From contig OZ005612.1 in NCBI GenBank assembly GCA_963930655.1, positions 6,763,001 through 6,827,000 on the forward strand: a DNA stretch of 64,000 nucleotides, in the 5' to 3' direction. Made by a program: the position numbers and the translations under genes. Below are positions 26,801-36,212 of this stretch, piece after piece. Under the pieces are notes generated by a model. It searched no databases, was not told where the DNA came from, and saw nothing but the letters and a program-made list of their open reading frames with translations. Source of the stretch: Myrica gale (taxonomy: Eukaryota; Streptophyta; Magnoliopsida; Fagales; Myricaceae). Position 1 is the first letter of the stretch. Each line of letters starts with the position of its first letter.

Positions 26801-29800
26801 GGGGTGACTTTAATGTGACTCGTTTCCCTAGCGAGCGATCGGATGATGGGGGTAATAGGAGCGCCATGGTGGAGTTTTCAGATTTCGTATCCGAGTTGGG
26901 GCTTGTGGATCTTGTGTTTACGGGTGGGAGGTTCACGTGGTTTAATGGTAGATCTTCTCAGTCATGGTCTAGAATCGACCGGTTTCTTGTTAGTCCGTAT
27001 TGGGCGTCGTTGTACCCGGAGCTCACTCAGAGACGGTTGCCTCGCTTACTTTCGGATCATTTTCCGATTTTGTTGGACAGTGGTCAGTTTAGGGGGGTTA
27101 AGCGATCGTTTCGTTTTGAGAATATGTGGGTCAAAGTGGATGGATTCGTAGGTAAGGTTAAGGAGTGGTGGCAAGGCTAATAGGCACAATAATTCGATCT
27201 CAAGTTTGGAACTTGAGGGAGCTGTTGTGGAGGACCCTTCGCTGATTACCGAGGCGATCATTGACTATTACTCTACTCTGTATACGGAACCGGTTGGTTG
27301 GCGACCTCTGTTGGATGGGTTGGAGTTCGATAGCATCTTGGGAGAGGACGCGGAGTTCATTGAAAGACCTTTTGAGGATGAGGAAGTGGCGAGTGTGGTG
27401 CAAAGCTTTAATGGGGATAAGGCGACGGGCCCAGATGGTTTCTCTATGGCTTTCTTTCAAACTTGTTGGGATGTGGTGAAATGGGATGTGTTGTTGATGC
27501 TTAGTGAATTTGCTAGGGAGGGGATGTTTGTCCGGAGTTTGAATACATCTTTTATTGTCCTTATCCCTAAGAAACCGGGTGCGGTTGATCTTAAGGACTT
27601 TAGGCCAATTAGCCTTGTGGGAGGGGTGTATAAGATTTTAGCTAAGGTTTTAGCTAACAGATTGAAGTCTGTCCTTGGCAAAATAATCTCTCCTTCCCAA
27701 AATGCTTTTGTGAGGGGGAGACAAATTTTGGATTCCGTTCTTGTGGCTAATGAATGTATTGATTCCAGAATGAGGACTGGTGATCCCGGTATGCTTTGTA
27801 AGCTGGATGTGCAAAAGACTTATGATCATGTGAATTGGAATTTCCTTTTGTACCTTCTCCGGAGATGTGGTTTTGGGGAAAGATGGTGTCGCTGGATTTC
27901 CTTTTGTATCTCGACTGTTAAGTTCTCGGTGCTTGTCAATGGGTCTCCTGAAGGCTTTTTCAGTAGTTCTCGTGGTCTGCGCCAAGGGGATCCTCTGTCC
28001 CTTCTTTTGTTTGTTATTGTGATGGAGGCTTTTAGTCGCATGATGGGGAAGTTGGTGTTGCATGGGGGACTCCAAGGCTTTAAGGTTGGTGGGGGGTCGG
28101 GTGCGGGGGTGTCTATTTCGCATCTTCTTTTTGCAGATGATACCTTAGTGATGTGTGGGGCAGACGTGGATCAATTTCGAAATCTTAGATGCCTTCTCTT
28201 ATGTTTTGAGGCGGTCTCGGGCTTAAAGATTAATCTCTCGAAGTCTGAGGTCATCCCTATTGGTAGGGTGGAGTATGTGCGGGAGTTGGCGGGTATTCTT
28301 GGGTGCGGCATATCCTCATTGCCTATTAAGTACCTTGGTCTCCCATTGGGTGCTTCTTTTAAATCCACTCATATTTGGGATGGGATAATCGAAAGGATGG
28401 AACGTCGTTTGGCAGGATGGAAGCGGATGTACCTCTCTAAGGGTGGTAGGCAAACAAATTCAACAAATCAGACTCATGTCCCTCACAAGAGACTCTAACC
28501 AAATGACGAAAAGACTTAATCATCTTCAGCACCCAACTAGACGGTTCCTGTGAAGGCACCAGCATCCTCAAAGGCCTAATAAGCACCTCAGAAGCCTCAT
28601 TCTCGACAGGCACCATAACCCCCTCCAAACTTTCAGGACCTTTTGATTGAAAATGACACCCTGCAACACCCAACGAAACCTCTGCATCTTCCAGCGACCC
28701 ACCCCCCACTGCCTCAACCTCCACAGATGGATGCATGACCACCGAACCAAAAACCCCACCCTTTAAGCCCTGGAGCACACTGGGAGTGACCTCCGGAGAC
28801 TGCAGAGCCACCCCCAGCCCTTGGGCCTTCTCAGCCACCACCCCACACTCAGAACCACTGCCGTTTGACTCCCCCCGCCCCTGTTCCTCAGAAGAAAAGG
28901 TGCAAAGTGTGTTCAACGACACCCCAGGAAGTTCGGAGACCACCAAACAGCACGCCGGCAAGATCTGAGCTACCCTAGGATGGTCGGAGGCCACCCAACA
29001 TCCCGCCGGCGTCGTCTGACCCTCCCCCACAGGACCCAACCCACCTACGCCGTCGGCGAGGCTCATGGCACTCCTCAGCTCATGCGACGTGGGCTCCGAC
29101 ACACGCCGGCAAGATCTGCGCCACCCATGGCTGATCGGAGACCACCCGACAACCCACCGGCGAAGTCTGACCCTTCCCCAAGAGATCCAACGCACCTCCA
29201 CCATCGGTGAGGCTCCCGACGATCCCCAGCCCAGACGACAAGGGCTCCGAAACAGACCCTTCCTCCAACAGAGATGGTGGGCCGGGCTCTTCAACAAGAG
29301 ACCCACAACCCATACACGGAAAGCCCAACCCAACCTGTTGTTGGGTACCTCCACATGCTGGAACCGAAGGGGAGTCCTTCGCAGGTTGCTGAGCCACTAA
29401 CCTGAAGCCACAGACAAGGCAACACAGACCCTTGCGTGGAGCCAGATCCGATTCGTAACTTTTGGCCAGCCCAATTAGACTCTTCAGCTCATCCCTGAGT
29501 CGCATTAAATGAAGCCACAAACTTCCCACTGACCCAGCCGTCATAACAGACGCCTCACCTACTTGATTTGTCTTGGAAAATACGTGACCTTCACCAGGCT
29601 CTGCATGCGGTACCCTTGGGAAGCCAAACGTCGACATGTTGTGCAAGCTACCATCATCAGCATCAACGTGGAACACGCTTCTCTCTTTCTCTTCCACCGG
29701 CTTCTTCTCCGGCAAGCCAGCCCGCACCATCTGAACAAAGGAGACTCCCTGCGTGATTTTAGAATCAATATGTCGCCGTTTCTTGTGTCTCAGCTCCCCA

Positions 29801-32800
29801 AGGACCGAAACCAACTCCTCACACATATGAAGAAACACATACCATCCAGCATTAGATCTCCCCTACGGGATCATCACCGCCCCCCGCTGACGTTTCTCCC
29901 CAAATTCTGCTAGGACCACATAGCACCCGTGCATATTGGAACACCCCTGAGCCAGAAAAGCCCGAGACAAGTCATTAAATTTTTTTGAAAAATTATTGTC
30001 CTCCTTCCCCTCAACAAGATTGCCAAAGAGGTTCGCCAGCCATACAATCCCATATCTACCAAAGCAAATCGAACTCTGCGACTTCCTACTCAGCTCTGTA
30101 AGCGTAACAACACCAAACGAACACACTGAAAACTGAAACGTCTTAGCCTCAATCACTATACTACGAAAGAAAGCCATAGTCCAGATTCGAAGAGGAACTC
30201 CTTGGATGAAAGAGTGAACAACTAAAGATTTCTATGAAGGAAAATCTAAACCAACAGTCAATCACTGTTTTAATGGCCAAGTACTTCCACAAAGTTCGAT
30301 GTGAAGAAGCCTGAAGGACGAAGATATTTGGTAACACAGAGTGCGGATGTTGCTGACCTGAATTCCTTATTTGGTACCTGAGGTACGCGTCCCCTGTGTT
30401 GCTAATTCTAATAGGAGAGCGAATTCAATCTCTAGTTTGGTAGTGTAAGGGGAAGTGGTGGAGGACCCCGCGGTGATTTCTGAGACGATTGTCGATTATT
30501 ACTCCTCATTATATTTGGAGCTTTTTGAGTGGCGACCCTTGTTGGACGGTCTTGAGTTTGAGTATCTCAGGGGTTGAGGCAGAGTGTCTCGAAAGGCCCT
30601 TTGATGAGGAAGAGGTGACCGGGGTGGTGCATAGCCTCAATGGTGACAAGGCTTCTGGACCAGATGGTTTTTCCCTTACTTTCTTTCAAGCTTGTTGGGA
30701 GATTGTTAAGAGAGATGTGTTGATGATGTTTGATGAGTTTGCTAGGGAGGGGAGATTTGTTCAGAGCTTGAACTCTTCATTTATTGTTCTCATCCCCCAG
30801 AAGCCAGGAGCGGTTGATCTTAAGGACTTTCGCCCCATTAGTCTTGTTGGTGGTGTTTACAAGATTTTAGCCAAGGTGGTGGCAAATCGGTTGAAGTCTA
30901 TGCTGGGCAAGATTATATCACCTTCTCATAATGCATTTGTTCGGGGAAGACAGATTCTTGATTTTGTGCTCATTGCAAATGAGTGAATCGATTCCAGGTT
31001 GAGGTCGAGTGTCTGGCATGCTTTGCAAATTGGATGTTCAGAAAGCGTATGATCATGTGAATTGGAAGTTCCTTTTGTACCTCCTTCGTAGATGTGGTTT
31101 TGGAGACAAATGGTGCAACTGGATTTTCTTCTGCATATCAACGGTGACTCTTCGTCGACAATGCCCAACCCAGGCGAAAGCTGATCGCAAGGGCCCAGCT
31201 CAGGCTGTCGAAGCCCCTGGTCCAACCCAAGTTCACCCGGCCCATCAAAAACCTCCGAACCATGATGGTTCAGATGCACGACTGAAGCAGGTCCAACCCA
31301 ATTTAAAACCACACACTGAGCAAGTAAAAACTTTAGGCTCGAGTCTAAGAGCCTACCCGCATAACCTTCACGAAACAGCTCTATTAAACCATCCAGCTCA
31401 GATTTGAGCTTCATTAAATGCATCTGCAACGCCCTTTTGACCCAGCCGCCGACGCAGAAGGCCCAGGAGAATAATTAGCCTGGGAAATCACATACTTTCC
31501 TACGTTACGTGCATGCGTCGCCAAAGCAAATCCAGCCGTTACCTTATTTCCTTTTTTGCCCTCATTGTTTTGAGCATGGAAGCTCAAGATTTTCCCAACC
31601 TCCCTCTTCTCCGACGACCCGGACAACCTCTTTTTTGACGATAGAGGCGGCATTCCCCACTCTTCTGCGACCAAGCACACCAATAGCATGAATCAGTTCT
31701 TCGCAGATCCCAACGACAGACCTCCACCCTTCACTCCACTTCCCCTCCGGGATCATCACAACTCCTCGCCTACTTCTCTCACCAAACTCAGCAAGGACCA
31801 CATATCTGCCACTCTGGTTCGCACATTTCTGAGCTAAGAACGCCCTCGTCGCTTCATTGAACTTCTCCGAGAAATCACGAGGCTCCTTTCCCTCCACAAG
31901 CTTACCAAACAAGTTAGCCAGCCAGAACACCCCATATCTGCCGAAGCAGATTGAGCACTGTGATTTCCTATTCCATTCCGTTAACGTCACCAAACCAAAC
32001 GAACTCACAGAGAAATGGAAAGTCTTCGCCTCAACCACTAAACTACGGAAAAACGCCATTCTAACAGCTCCTGCTTCAGTCTTCAACATATATATTCAGT
32101 ATTTCTATTTCTGAGACTATAAAGGAAATATGATACTCTCCTTCAAATAAGAGATCATAGAAGGAAATGTTGAATTGCAAAGTTAGCATACATAAGAAAA
32201 ACTTCATAACCTTTCACATTTTGGAGGGAGATAGTGGCAAATAAAATAACTAACAAGAGAAGGATGGTGTTGCTTTTCCTTCTTGGCATGGTGGAACCCC
32301 CTTATTGACTATAGTAACAAGTCCAACCTTTTAACAAATAGATAAGGGAAATCTTCATAAGGAAGCAAGGGATGTCGCCTTCACATTTAGTGAACAAAAG
32401 ATCTCACAAGAATTGAAATTTTCAATCCAGTTACATAAATAAAGAGTCGAGAGAATCCCAGAAGAAATCGAATATTTCGCTCAAGTTATATCCACGTACT
32501 TATCTATATATACTGAGAAAGAGACAAAGACAGAGAACTCAAATATCTCATTTCTACCTACTACGAAGTGTTAACATGAGATATCCAAATGCTAAAGATG
32601 TGGCTATCGTGGATAGCAACATCTTACAACAAATACCCCACATCTGATCAAAGAGGATAATGAACCATAGGAAGTTCAATGTCATGCTAAGGCATTTTCA
32701 AGGGATAAATAAGGGTTCTTATTGATGGGAGGAGGAGGTTTCCGGAAGTGACCCCATGTGGCAATGACGCCATATGGCACAAATTCAAAGTTGAGCCAAA

Positions 32801-33936
32801 AGGTAAGTTAATTTGACTGGGACAATCAATGAGAAAGAGCAATTGACAAGCAAGATGGCATCCGTATAAGAGCTACAACCTCTCAAAGTAAGTCACAAAG
32901 GGGTTTCTACACCCTTTACAATTTATCAGTGACTAAAAAATTCGCAACTTATCATAGATCCACTTAGTCCTTACTTGTCTTGACTAGCATGATATATACA
33001 ACCATCGTTAATTCCTCTGCCCTAAGCCAAACCATGAGGTTCAAAACATTAGGGGCCCATTATGCATATACATGCACCTGGACAATCATTGCTAGCATAA
33101 CAATGTGGTAATCCTATAAGCATTTTCAGTACCAGGAACCAACATGCCTCTTCAAGTCTCCAATATCAATGCATAGGATCAGGCATCATTTCAACATATT
33201 GGAGACATTAGAGGATGTTTATCAACGGGAAAAAAGTCAATATTCTAGTAATCTCGAATCATTGCTTAGCACGATGGGTCCGCTCAATCACTGGATTAGA
33301 TTGACAACATGTAAACTTAAATCCAGTTTATATAATTCCACTGAGTTGTGATTGTTGCAGAAATTTGTTTCCAATCCCTTACCTCGAGATGTTGAGCAGC
33401 TTCAGAAGTCAACCCAACTGTTGCAGCAGCTAATCCTATCAATCCCCCCTACATCAAACAAAATAATGCAACCAAATTTCAAATATCCCACAGTAAAACC
33501 AAACTCCACAAACCTAAATGCAGACCAAACATCTACTTATCTCTCAAATTCCAAACCACTTCACCGATTCAATAATTACTCATTCTAATTCTTAGAAAAT
33601 ACCTTCCGGTGATTTGCTTGTGGCGAATACGTGAACTCACTAGTCAACAGATTGATCACTGCCGTAATCTTGTCGTGATCCCCAGCTGCCGCGAGCTGCT
33701 TCACAATTCCTTCAACCTACATAGACATACCAGAGACGTTCATGTACACATACATACTCCTCGACGATCCGATAAAGCCACCTAACACCATAGAAACCGA
33801 AACCGATCGAAGTGGGAGGGAAAAGAGTATAGACAGAGACAAAGACCTCAAGAGCGGCATTCTTGCGCTTCTCATAGAGCTTGTCGGAGAGATTTCGAAC
33901 CACGGAGGCTGAAATCACAGAGAGCGCCTCGGCCAT
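5828..33936 (-). CDS. VAC14: VAC14 homologue, scaffold of the PI(3,5)P2 regulatory complex
   Basis: Twenty exons on the minus strand, 725 codons, all GT-AG and in phase: 33847-33936, 33603-33716, 33383-33448, 16701-16790, 16344-16463, 16168-16196, 15896-16038, 15706-15800, 15304-15390, 15015-15122, 14339-14430, 14044-14125, 12223-12288, 10686-10801, 10438-10558, 9992-10153, 9671-9799, 7957-8025, 6512-6808, 5828-5929. The protein begins [20 protein letters not shown], runs through HEAT-type helical repeats (for example [20 protein letters not shown]), has the C-terminal FIG4-binding region (about residues 475-650) and ends [10 protein letters not shown]. Family role: it holds the PIKfyve/FAB1 kinase and the SAC/FIG4 phosphatase together on late endosomes and vacuole. 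The start was chosen by homology; an in-frame ATG lies 51 nt upstream (33987). The exon-19 donor (AGG|gtccgt) is weak. Intron 3 is 16.6 kb and full of LINEs. The coding sequence shows no lesion. Confidence 0.93.
8415..8654 (-). mobile_element. LINE 3' end fragment (copy A)
   Basis: Lies in VAC14 intron 17. The plus strand reads a poly-T run followed by 'ataagtaagccaatcttatt', the reverse complement of the common LINE 3' tail in this window. It then matches the copy at 42684 phrase by phrase (gactatactgaaaacccct, ctaagaaaatccg, caacatcacatt, gaagcatctgttgttcc) and diverges at about 8654. It is a strongly 5'-truncated insertion, sense to VAC14. The DNA to its right (8655-9550) is not recognised. 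Confidence 0.6.
8655..9550. other. Unrecognised stretch of VAC14 intron 17
   Basis: This holds a 132-codon minus-strand reading frame (8662-9060) with a hydrophobic C-terminus, and shorter frames at 9113-9295 and 9285-9473. None resembles a protein I know, and the VAC14 reading frame skips the region. It adjoins LINE copy A and may be part of that insertion or an older one. Confidence 0.3.
9931..9949. repeat. (GA)n microsatellite
   Basis: About nine GA units in VAC14 intron 16, downstream of the exon-16 donor at 9991. On the transcribed strand it reads as a CT/polypyrimidine run. Confidence 0.8.
12289..14043. other. VAC14 intron 12 (1.76 kb), no feature recognised
   Basis: AT-rich non-coding sequence between VAC14 exons 12 and 13. 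It has no reading frame with recognisable homology, no clear terminal inverted repeat and no LINE tail. Confidence 0.6.
14538..14942. mobile_element. Long-TIR foldback element in VAC14 intron 10 (405 bp)
   Basis: Inverted arms of about 115 bp: the left reads GGGATAAACACACTTTGCAC and the reverse complement of the right reads GGGATAAATATACTCTTCAC. Both continue through CCAACTATGGG(A/G)GTCTT and CAACTATTGATTT. The arms surround a short centre containing related inverted text (aaaatgattttttggc / ccaaaaaatcattttt). The flanks are A-rich, so the target duplication is ambiguous. Same family as 47139-47607. No coding capacity. Confidence 0.75.
18415..19015. repeat. 302-bp direct tandem duplication inside LINE B
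   Basis: Units start at 18415 and 18717 (aaaacattttatcctccccc) and run side by side to 18713 and 19015. I count about six differences over 300 bp (for example cacgcgtcc/cacgcatcc and acacgttc/acatgttc). The duplicated segment codes for the linker between RT thumb and zinc domain, so it disrupts ORF2. The high identity suggests it arose after insertion. Confidence 0.85.
19074..19971 (-). pseudogene. Reverse transcriptase remnant of LINE B
   Basis: Frames 19417-19971 and 19074-19364. Motifs in order: [36 protein letters not shown] (catalytic box FVDD in place of the usual FADD), [12 protein letters not shown], then the thumb with KLQRDFLWG and [12 protein letters not shown]. The two frames are out of register and the N-terminal fingers are absent, so it is not functional. 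Confidence 0.8.
21301..23441 (-). mobile_element. LINE copy C: ORF1-only element with both ends defined
   Basis: Flanked by an exact 13-bp target-site duplication ACACTCCAACTAT (21288-21300 and 23442-23454). The 3' tail is at the left (poly-T, gataagtaagtcaattttatt). On the minus strand it holds a 5' leader, a long ORF1 (23307-21470) and then directly the 3' UTR, with no endonuclease or reverse transcriptase. The 3' UTR has three copies of a 21-22-bp repeat (21380-21440). The element is thus internally deleted but was mobilised as a unit with complete ends. Confidence 0.8.
21470..23307 (-). pseudogene. ORF1 of LINE C
   Basis: Frames 23307-22075 and 22168-21470 are one ORF1 split by a single frameshift near 22170-22190. 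The N-terminal domain ([59 protein letters not shown]) matches the ORF1 starts of copies F and H. The middle has a Gly/Gln repeat ([13 protein letters not shown]) encoded by a GC-rich minisatellite at 22370-22500, and a doubled [10 protein letters not shown] unit near 21920-21980. The C-terminus ([17 protein letters not shown]) matches the ORF1 end of copy E. ORF1 proteins of this LINE group bind RNA/ssDNA; no zinc knuckle was noticed. Confidence 0.75.
23511..25303 (-). mobile_element. LINE copy D, 3' half
   Basis: 3' tail at the left (poly-T, gataagcaagataattttatt). Minus-strand content: RT palm from [18 protein letters not shown] (about 25303), [30 protein letters not shown], thumb [10 protein letters not shown], then [17 protein letters not shown] (24564-24124) and the zinc-binding domain [19 protein letters not shown] (24077-23577). 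Several frame breaks. It stops abruptly at 25303, where plus-strand LINE sequence (copy E) begins. Confidence 0.8.
25314..26400 (+). pseudogene. ORF1 (C-terminal part) of LINE E
   Basis: Two overlapping frames (25314-25790 and 25732-26400), split by a frameshift. The C-terminus reads [19 protein letters not shown] and [20 protein letters not shown], the same ends as in copies C and F. The stop (TAG, 26398-26400) overlaps the ORF2 start at 26381, so ORF1 and ORF2 overlap by about 20 nt in different frames, as is common in LINEs. Confidence 0.7.
26381..27180 (+). pseudogene. AP-like endonuclease domain of LINE E ORF2
   Basis: ATG at 26381 gives [11 protein letters not shown], the canonical start of this domain; a 1-nt loss near 26411-26415 then breaks the frame. 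The rest is open in 26443-27180 with the endonuclease/exonuclease/phosphatase motifs [26 protein letters not shown] and SDHFPI. The domain nicks target DNA during target-primed reverse transcription. The frame ends at a TAA where the linker to RT has been deleted. Confidence 0.85.
27206..28450 (+). pseudogene. Reverse transcriptase domain of LINE E
   Basis: An open frame of about 415 codons with the non-LTR RT blocks in order: [105 protein letters not shown] (catalytic FADD present) and [12 protein letters not shown]. It is cut at YLSKGGR; thumb, zinc domain and 3' UTR are missing. This is the best preserved RT in the window. Confidence 0.85.
28451..30178 (-). mobile_element. LINE copy F: ORF1 segment, minus strand
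   Basis: ORF1 read from [18 protein letters not shown] (30177) through [26 protein letters not shown], a low-complexity middle (29838-28500, several frames) to [20 protein letters not shown], ending at about 28452 where plus-strand RT of copy E starts. No ORF2 or 3' tail follows directly. Frame breaks near 29860 and 29350-29080. Confidence 0.7.
30390..31143 (+). mobile_element. LINE copy G: N-terminal RT segment, plus strand
   Basis: Starts in the linker before RT ([16 protein letters not shown], interrupted by a TAA), then [54 protein letters not shown], a TGA at 30985, and [20 protein letters not shown] up to FCISTV at about 31143. There it meets minus-strand ORF1 of copy H. No 5' or 3' LINE end is seen. 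The 30179-30389 stretch on its left is unassigned. Confidence 0.75.
31144..32089 (-). mobile_element. LINE copy H: ORF1 N-terminal half, minus strand
   Basis: ORF1 from [18 protein letters not shown] (about 32059) through [38 protein letters not shown] and [18 protein letters not shown] to a low-complexity middle, ending at about 31144 against plus-strand RT of copy G. Near-relative of copy F. The 5' leader beyond 32089 is not delimited. Confidence 0.7.
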
Positions 33937-34522
33937 AGCGAACAAACCCTTCGAATTCTCTCCAATTGAATTACCCCGAGAATTCAAAACTCAAAGTCGT
34001 TTTCGGATCTTGTCCTGCTCAAATCGGAACATTTAAATTTTTTTTTTCCTTCTTCTTTTTCCCAGGATCGTGGAATCGATAAAATTGATACTGGGAGTCG
34101 GAAACGTAACCAGGAATTTGAAATGAATATGACTATTCCAGATCTAGGAAAATTGGGAATCAAAACAGTTAAAATGTAACCTAATTTTCTCCCAAAGTTT
34201 CCTTTTACTTTTTCGCTTTCCCCTTTTTTTTAATTCTCCTTCTTCTTATTTTTTCCCCAGACTTGCCGTGACAGGAGTCTCTACGTGAGAAGGCTCTACC
34301 CACGTTCGGGACGCGGAAAAACGGTTGCGTATACATACCGACGACAGGTTCCCTTTTGGTATATTATTTGTTTCAATCGGACAATTAATTTCCTTTTTTT
34401 AGGTTAAATATAATTTTTCACCTCTTAATTATTCTATTTTGACACATTATAAAATAAATTATTAATTTTGACACATTACATTCTCCAACTACTTATATTA
34501 GACATTTTACACCATCGACTTA

Positions 34523-34883
34523 GCGTTTGTGTGTCAAAATTTTACTTAATAAAATAATTAGAAAGTAATCTCTCTCATTCCATCAAATCATTCATTATCA
34601 CTACAATAAATATAAAAAATTCATTCAAATAATCTCTCTTCAAATTTTTACAAGCTCTCATATTCTAAAATTTTAACCACCCAAAATGGTAGTGTGTCAA
34701 AATTTTGAGTGATTAGAATTTTGGAGTATGGTAATTTGTAAAAAAGTGAAAATAAATGAATTAAATGAATTTTATATTTATTACAGTGAAAATAGATGAT
34801 TCGATAGAGAGTGATTATATTGTAATTATTTTATTATGCCAAAATTTTTTGACAAATCAAAATTTTAGTACTCAAACACCACT
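34523..34883. mobile_element. Foldback Tourist-like MITE
   Basis: Nearly the whole element is a palindrome: the left arm (34523-34690: tcaaaattttactt, ataatctctct) is the reverse complement of the right arm (34700-34883: agagtgattatattgtaatt, caaaattttagtact). TTA flanks both ends. Same family as 5102-5277 and 56183-56381. Confidence 0.55.
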
Positions 34884-35986
34884 TTACCACCGCTCGAATT
34901 TAATAATTAAATATATTATTTTTCTTTGACTTAAAGTATATGATGTTAAATTATTTTATATCAAAACTTCATAAACATTATCTCAAAGATACAAGATATT
35001 ATCAAAACATATCTATCAAATTAGGGATACATAATACTAATCTTCTTTAATATGAAATATAATAGTTTAAAAAGCCTCACAGAAAGTCAGAGGAAAATTA
35101 TATGTGATTTGGTGTGACAATATATATTAATTGTTAGCGGCCAAAAGAAGAGGGATTTTATAAAATTGCTGTGGGGGAGGGGAGAACACGAATTCTAACA
35201 ATATATTTACAAGAAAGCAAGGGGGGAGAGAAGGGCTGCAAACTTTTGGGGGAGGGACTGGATAGTTGCACCGAATTAAGCTAAATCAGTCCCCCAATTC
35301 TTATATTTTTAACCTCTTTTCTTTTTCAGATTGATCCTTAGGTTCAGTCTGTCCCTTATCCCCAATATAAGCCTGCAATTTTTGATACTTCTGGCAACTT
35401 TGACCCAAATCTAGATAAAAATGGCTTACCTGGTTGACAGTAACCATATCTTGATGCATCTTGTATCAAAGAAAGTTTAATTTAGGGGACACAGTATTTG
35501 AAGTTACCATGTGAATACATTAATATACATAATCTTGAAAAAACATGACTTATAATAAATAAATAAAATCTTTTAAATGTGAGACTTTTATTATATTATA
35601 GTTCACGAAATTTTTTTATTATGATAAGCAGCTGAGACCTCTCATCGGCGATCACTTTCGCCAAGAATAGCATATTCACAAAAGGTTTGCCGTGCCAGCA
35701 GCTATTCAATAATAACCATTATACTATCAGAACAGTCAGTCAAGTCGACATTGAAGAATGCAAAGAAGGTTATTTTCGATCCCAAAGTTACGTGATGGAA
35801 GAAGATAAGAAAAGGCTCAGCAGAGGATATACAATAACTTTTATAAATGTGGAGGACTGGGAAATTTTGCTTGTAATTATCCCACGTTTAGACACACGAA
35901 TGTTGTTGGGGAGTGCAGAATAGACCAGCTAAAAGATGAAAGAGTGAACCTTGTGGAGCCTAGAGCTCAGGAAGCTCTAAAGGTAA

Positions 35987-36212
35987 GGACATGTTCATTT
36001 GGCTAAAAAAATCAGAACTTGAATCCAACTTTCTAAATTTATACTTCTAATATTATTTTTACACTCATGCCAATACAATTCAACATTACCTTTTTTATAC
36101 ACATCGATACAATTCAACAACTTTTACACGCATACTAATAAATACTCAGACATCACCTAAATATTCACATTATTCTTAGAATTCAATAAATTTTCTCAAA
36201 ACAAACATGCCC
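35987..36212. mobile_element. Tourist-like MITE with exact TAA duplication, 226 bp
   Basis: TAA at 35984-35986 and 36213-36215. Inverted ends GGACATGTTCATTTGG and GGGCATGTTTGTTTTG. AT-rich, non-coding. Confidence 0.65.

Larger units (their letters stand above)
25304..28450 (+). mobile_element. LINE copy E: ORF1 end, endonuclease and RT, plus strand
   Basis: The only large plus-strand LINE segment. Order: C-terminal two-thirds of ORF1 (25314-26400), endonuclease (26381-27180), RT (27206-28450). It starts at the junction with copy D and ends after YLSKGGR, where minus-strand ORF1 of copy F begins. No poly-A tail or target duplication is seen, so both ends are truncated. A deletion separates endonuclease and RT. 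Confidence 0.8.
16791..33382 (-). other. VAC14 intron 3, 16.6 kb, LINE-filled
   Basis: Between exon 3 (donor after HLE, 33382) and exon 4 (acceptor at 16791, then [10 protein letters not shown]). It makes up more than half of the gene. About 13 kb is LINE sequence (copies B to H, 17872-32089). The remainder, 16791-17870 and 32090-33382, is AT-rich with no recognised feature. Splice sites on both sides are canonical and in phase, so the gene itself looks intact around it. Confidence 0.9.

Noticed and set aside
35340-35435. Protein-like text (PYPQYKPAIFDTSGNFDP)
   Set aside because: A short open stretch with no partner exon or known family; could be an old exon but cannot be supported.
35687-35923. 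78-codon plus-strand frame
   Set aside because: No recognisable domain, no flanking exon signals, lies among MITEs.
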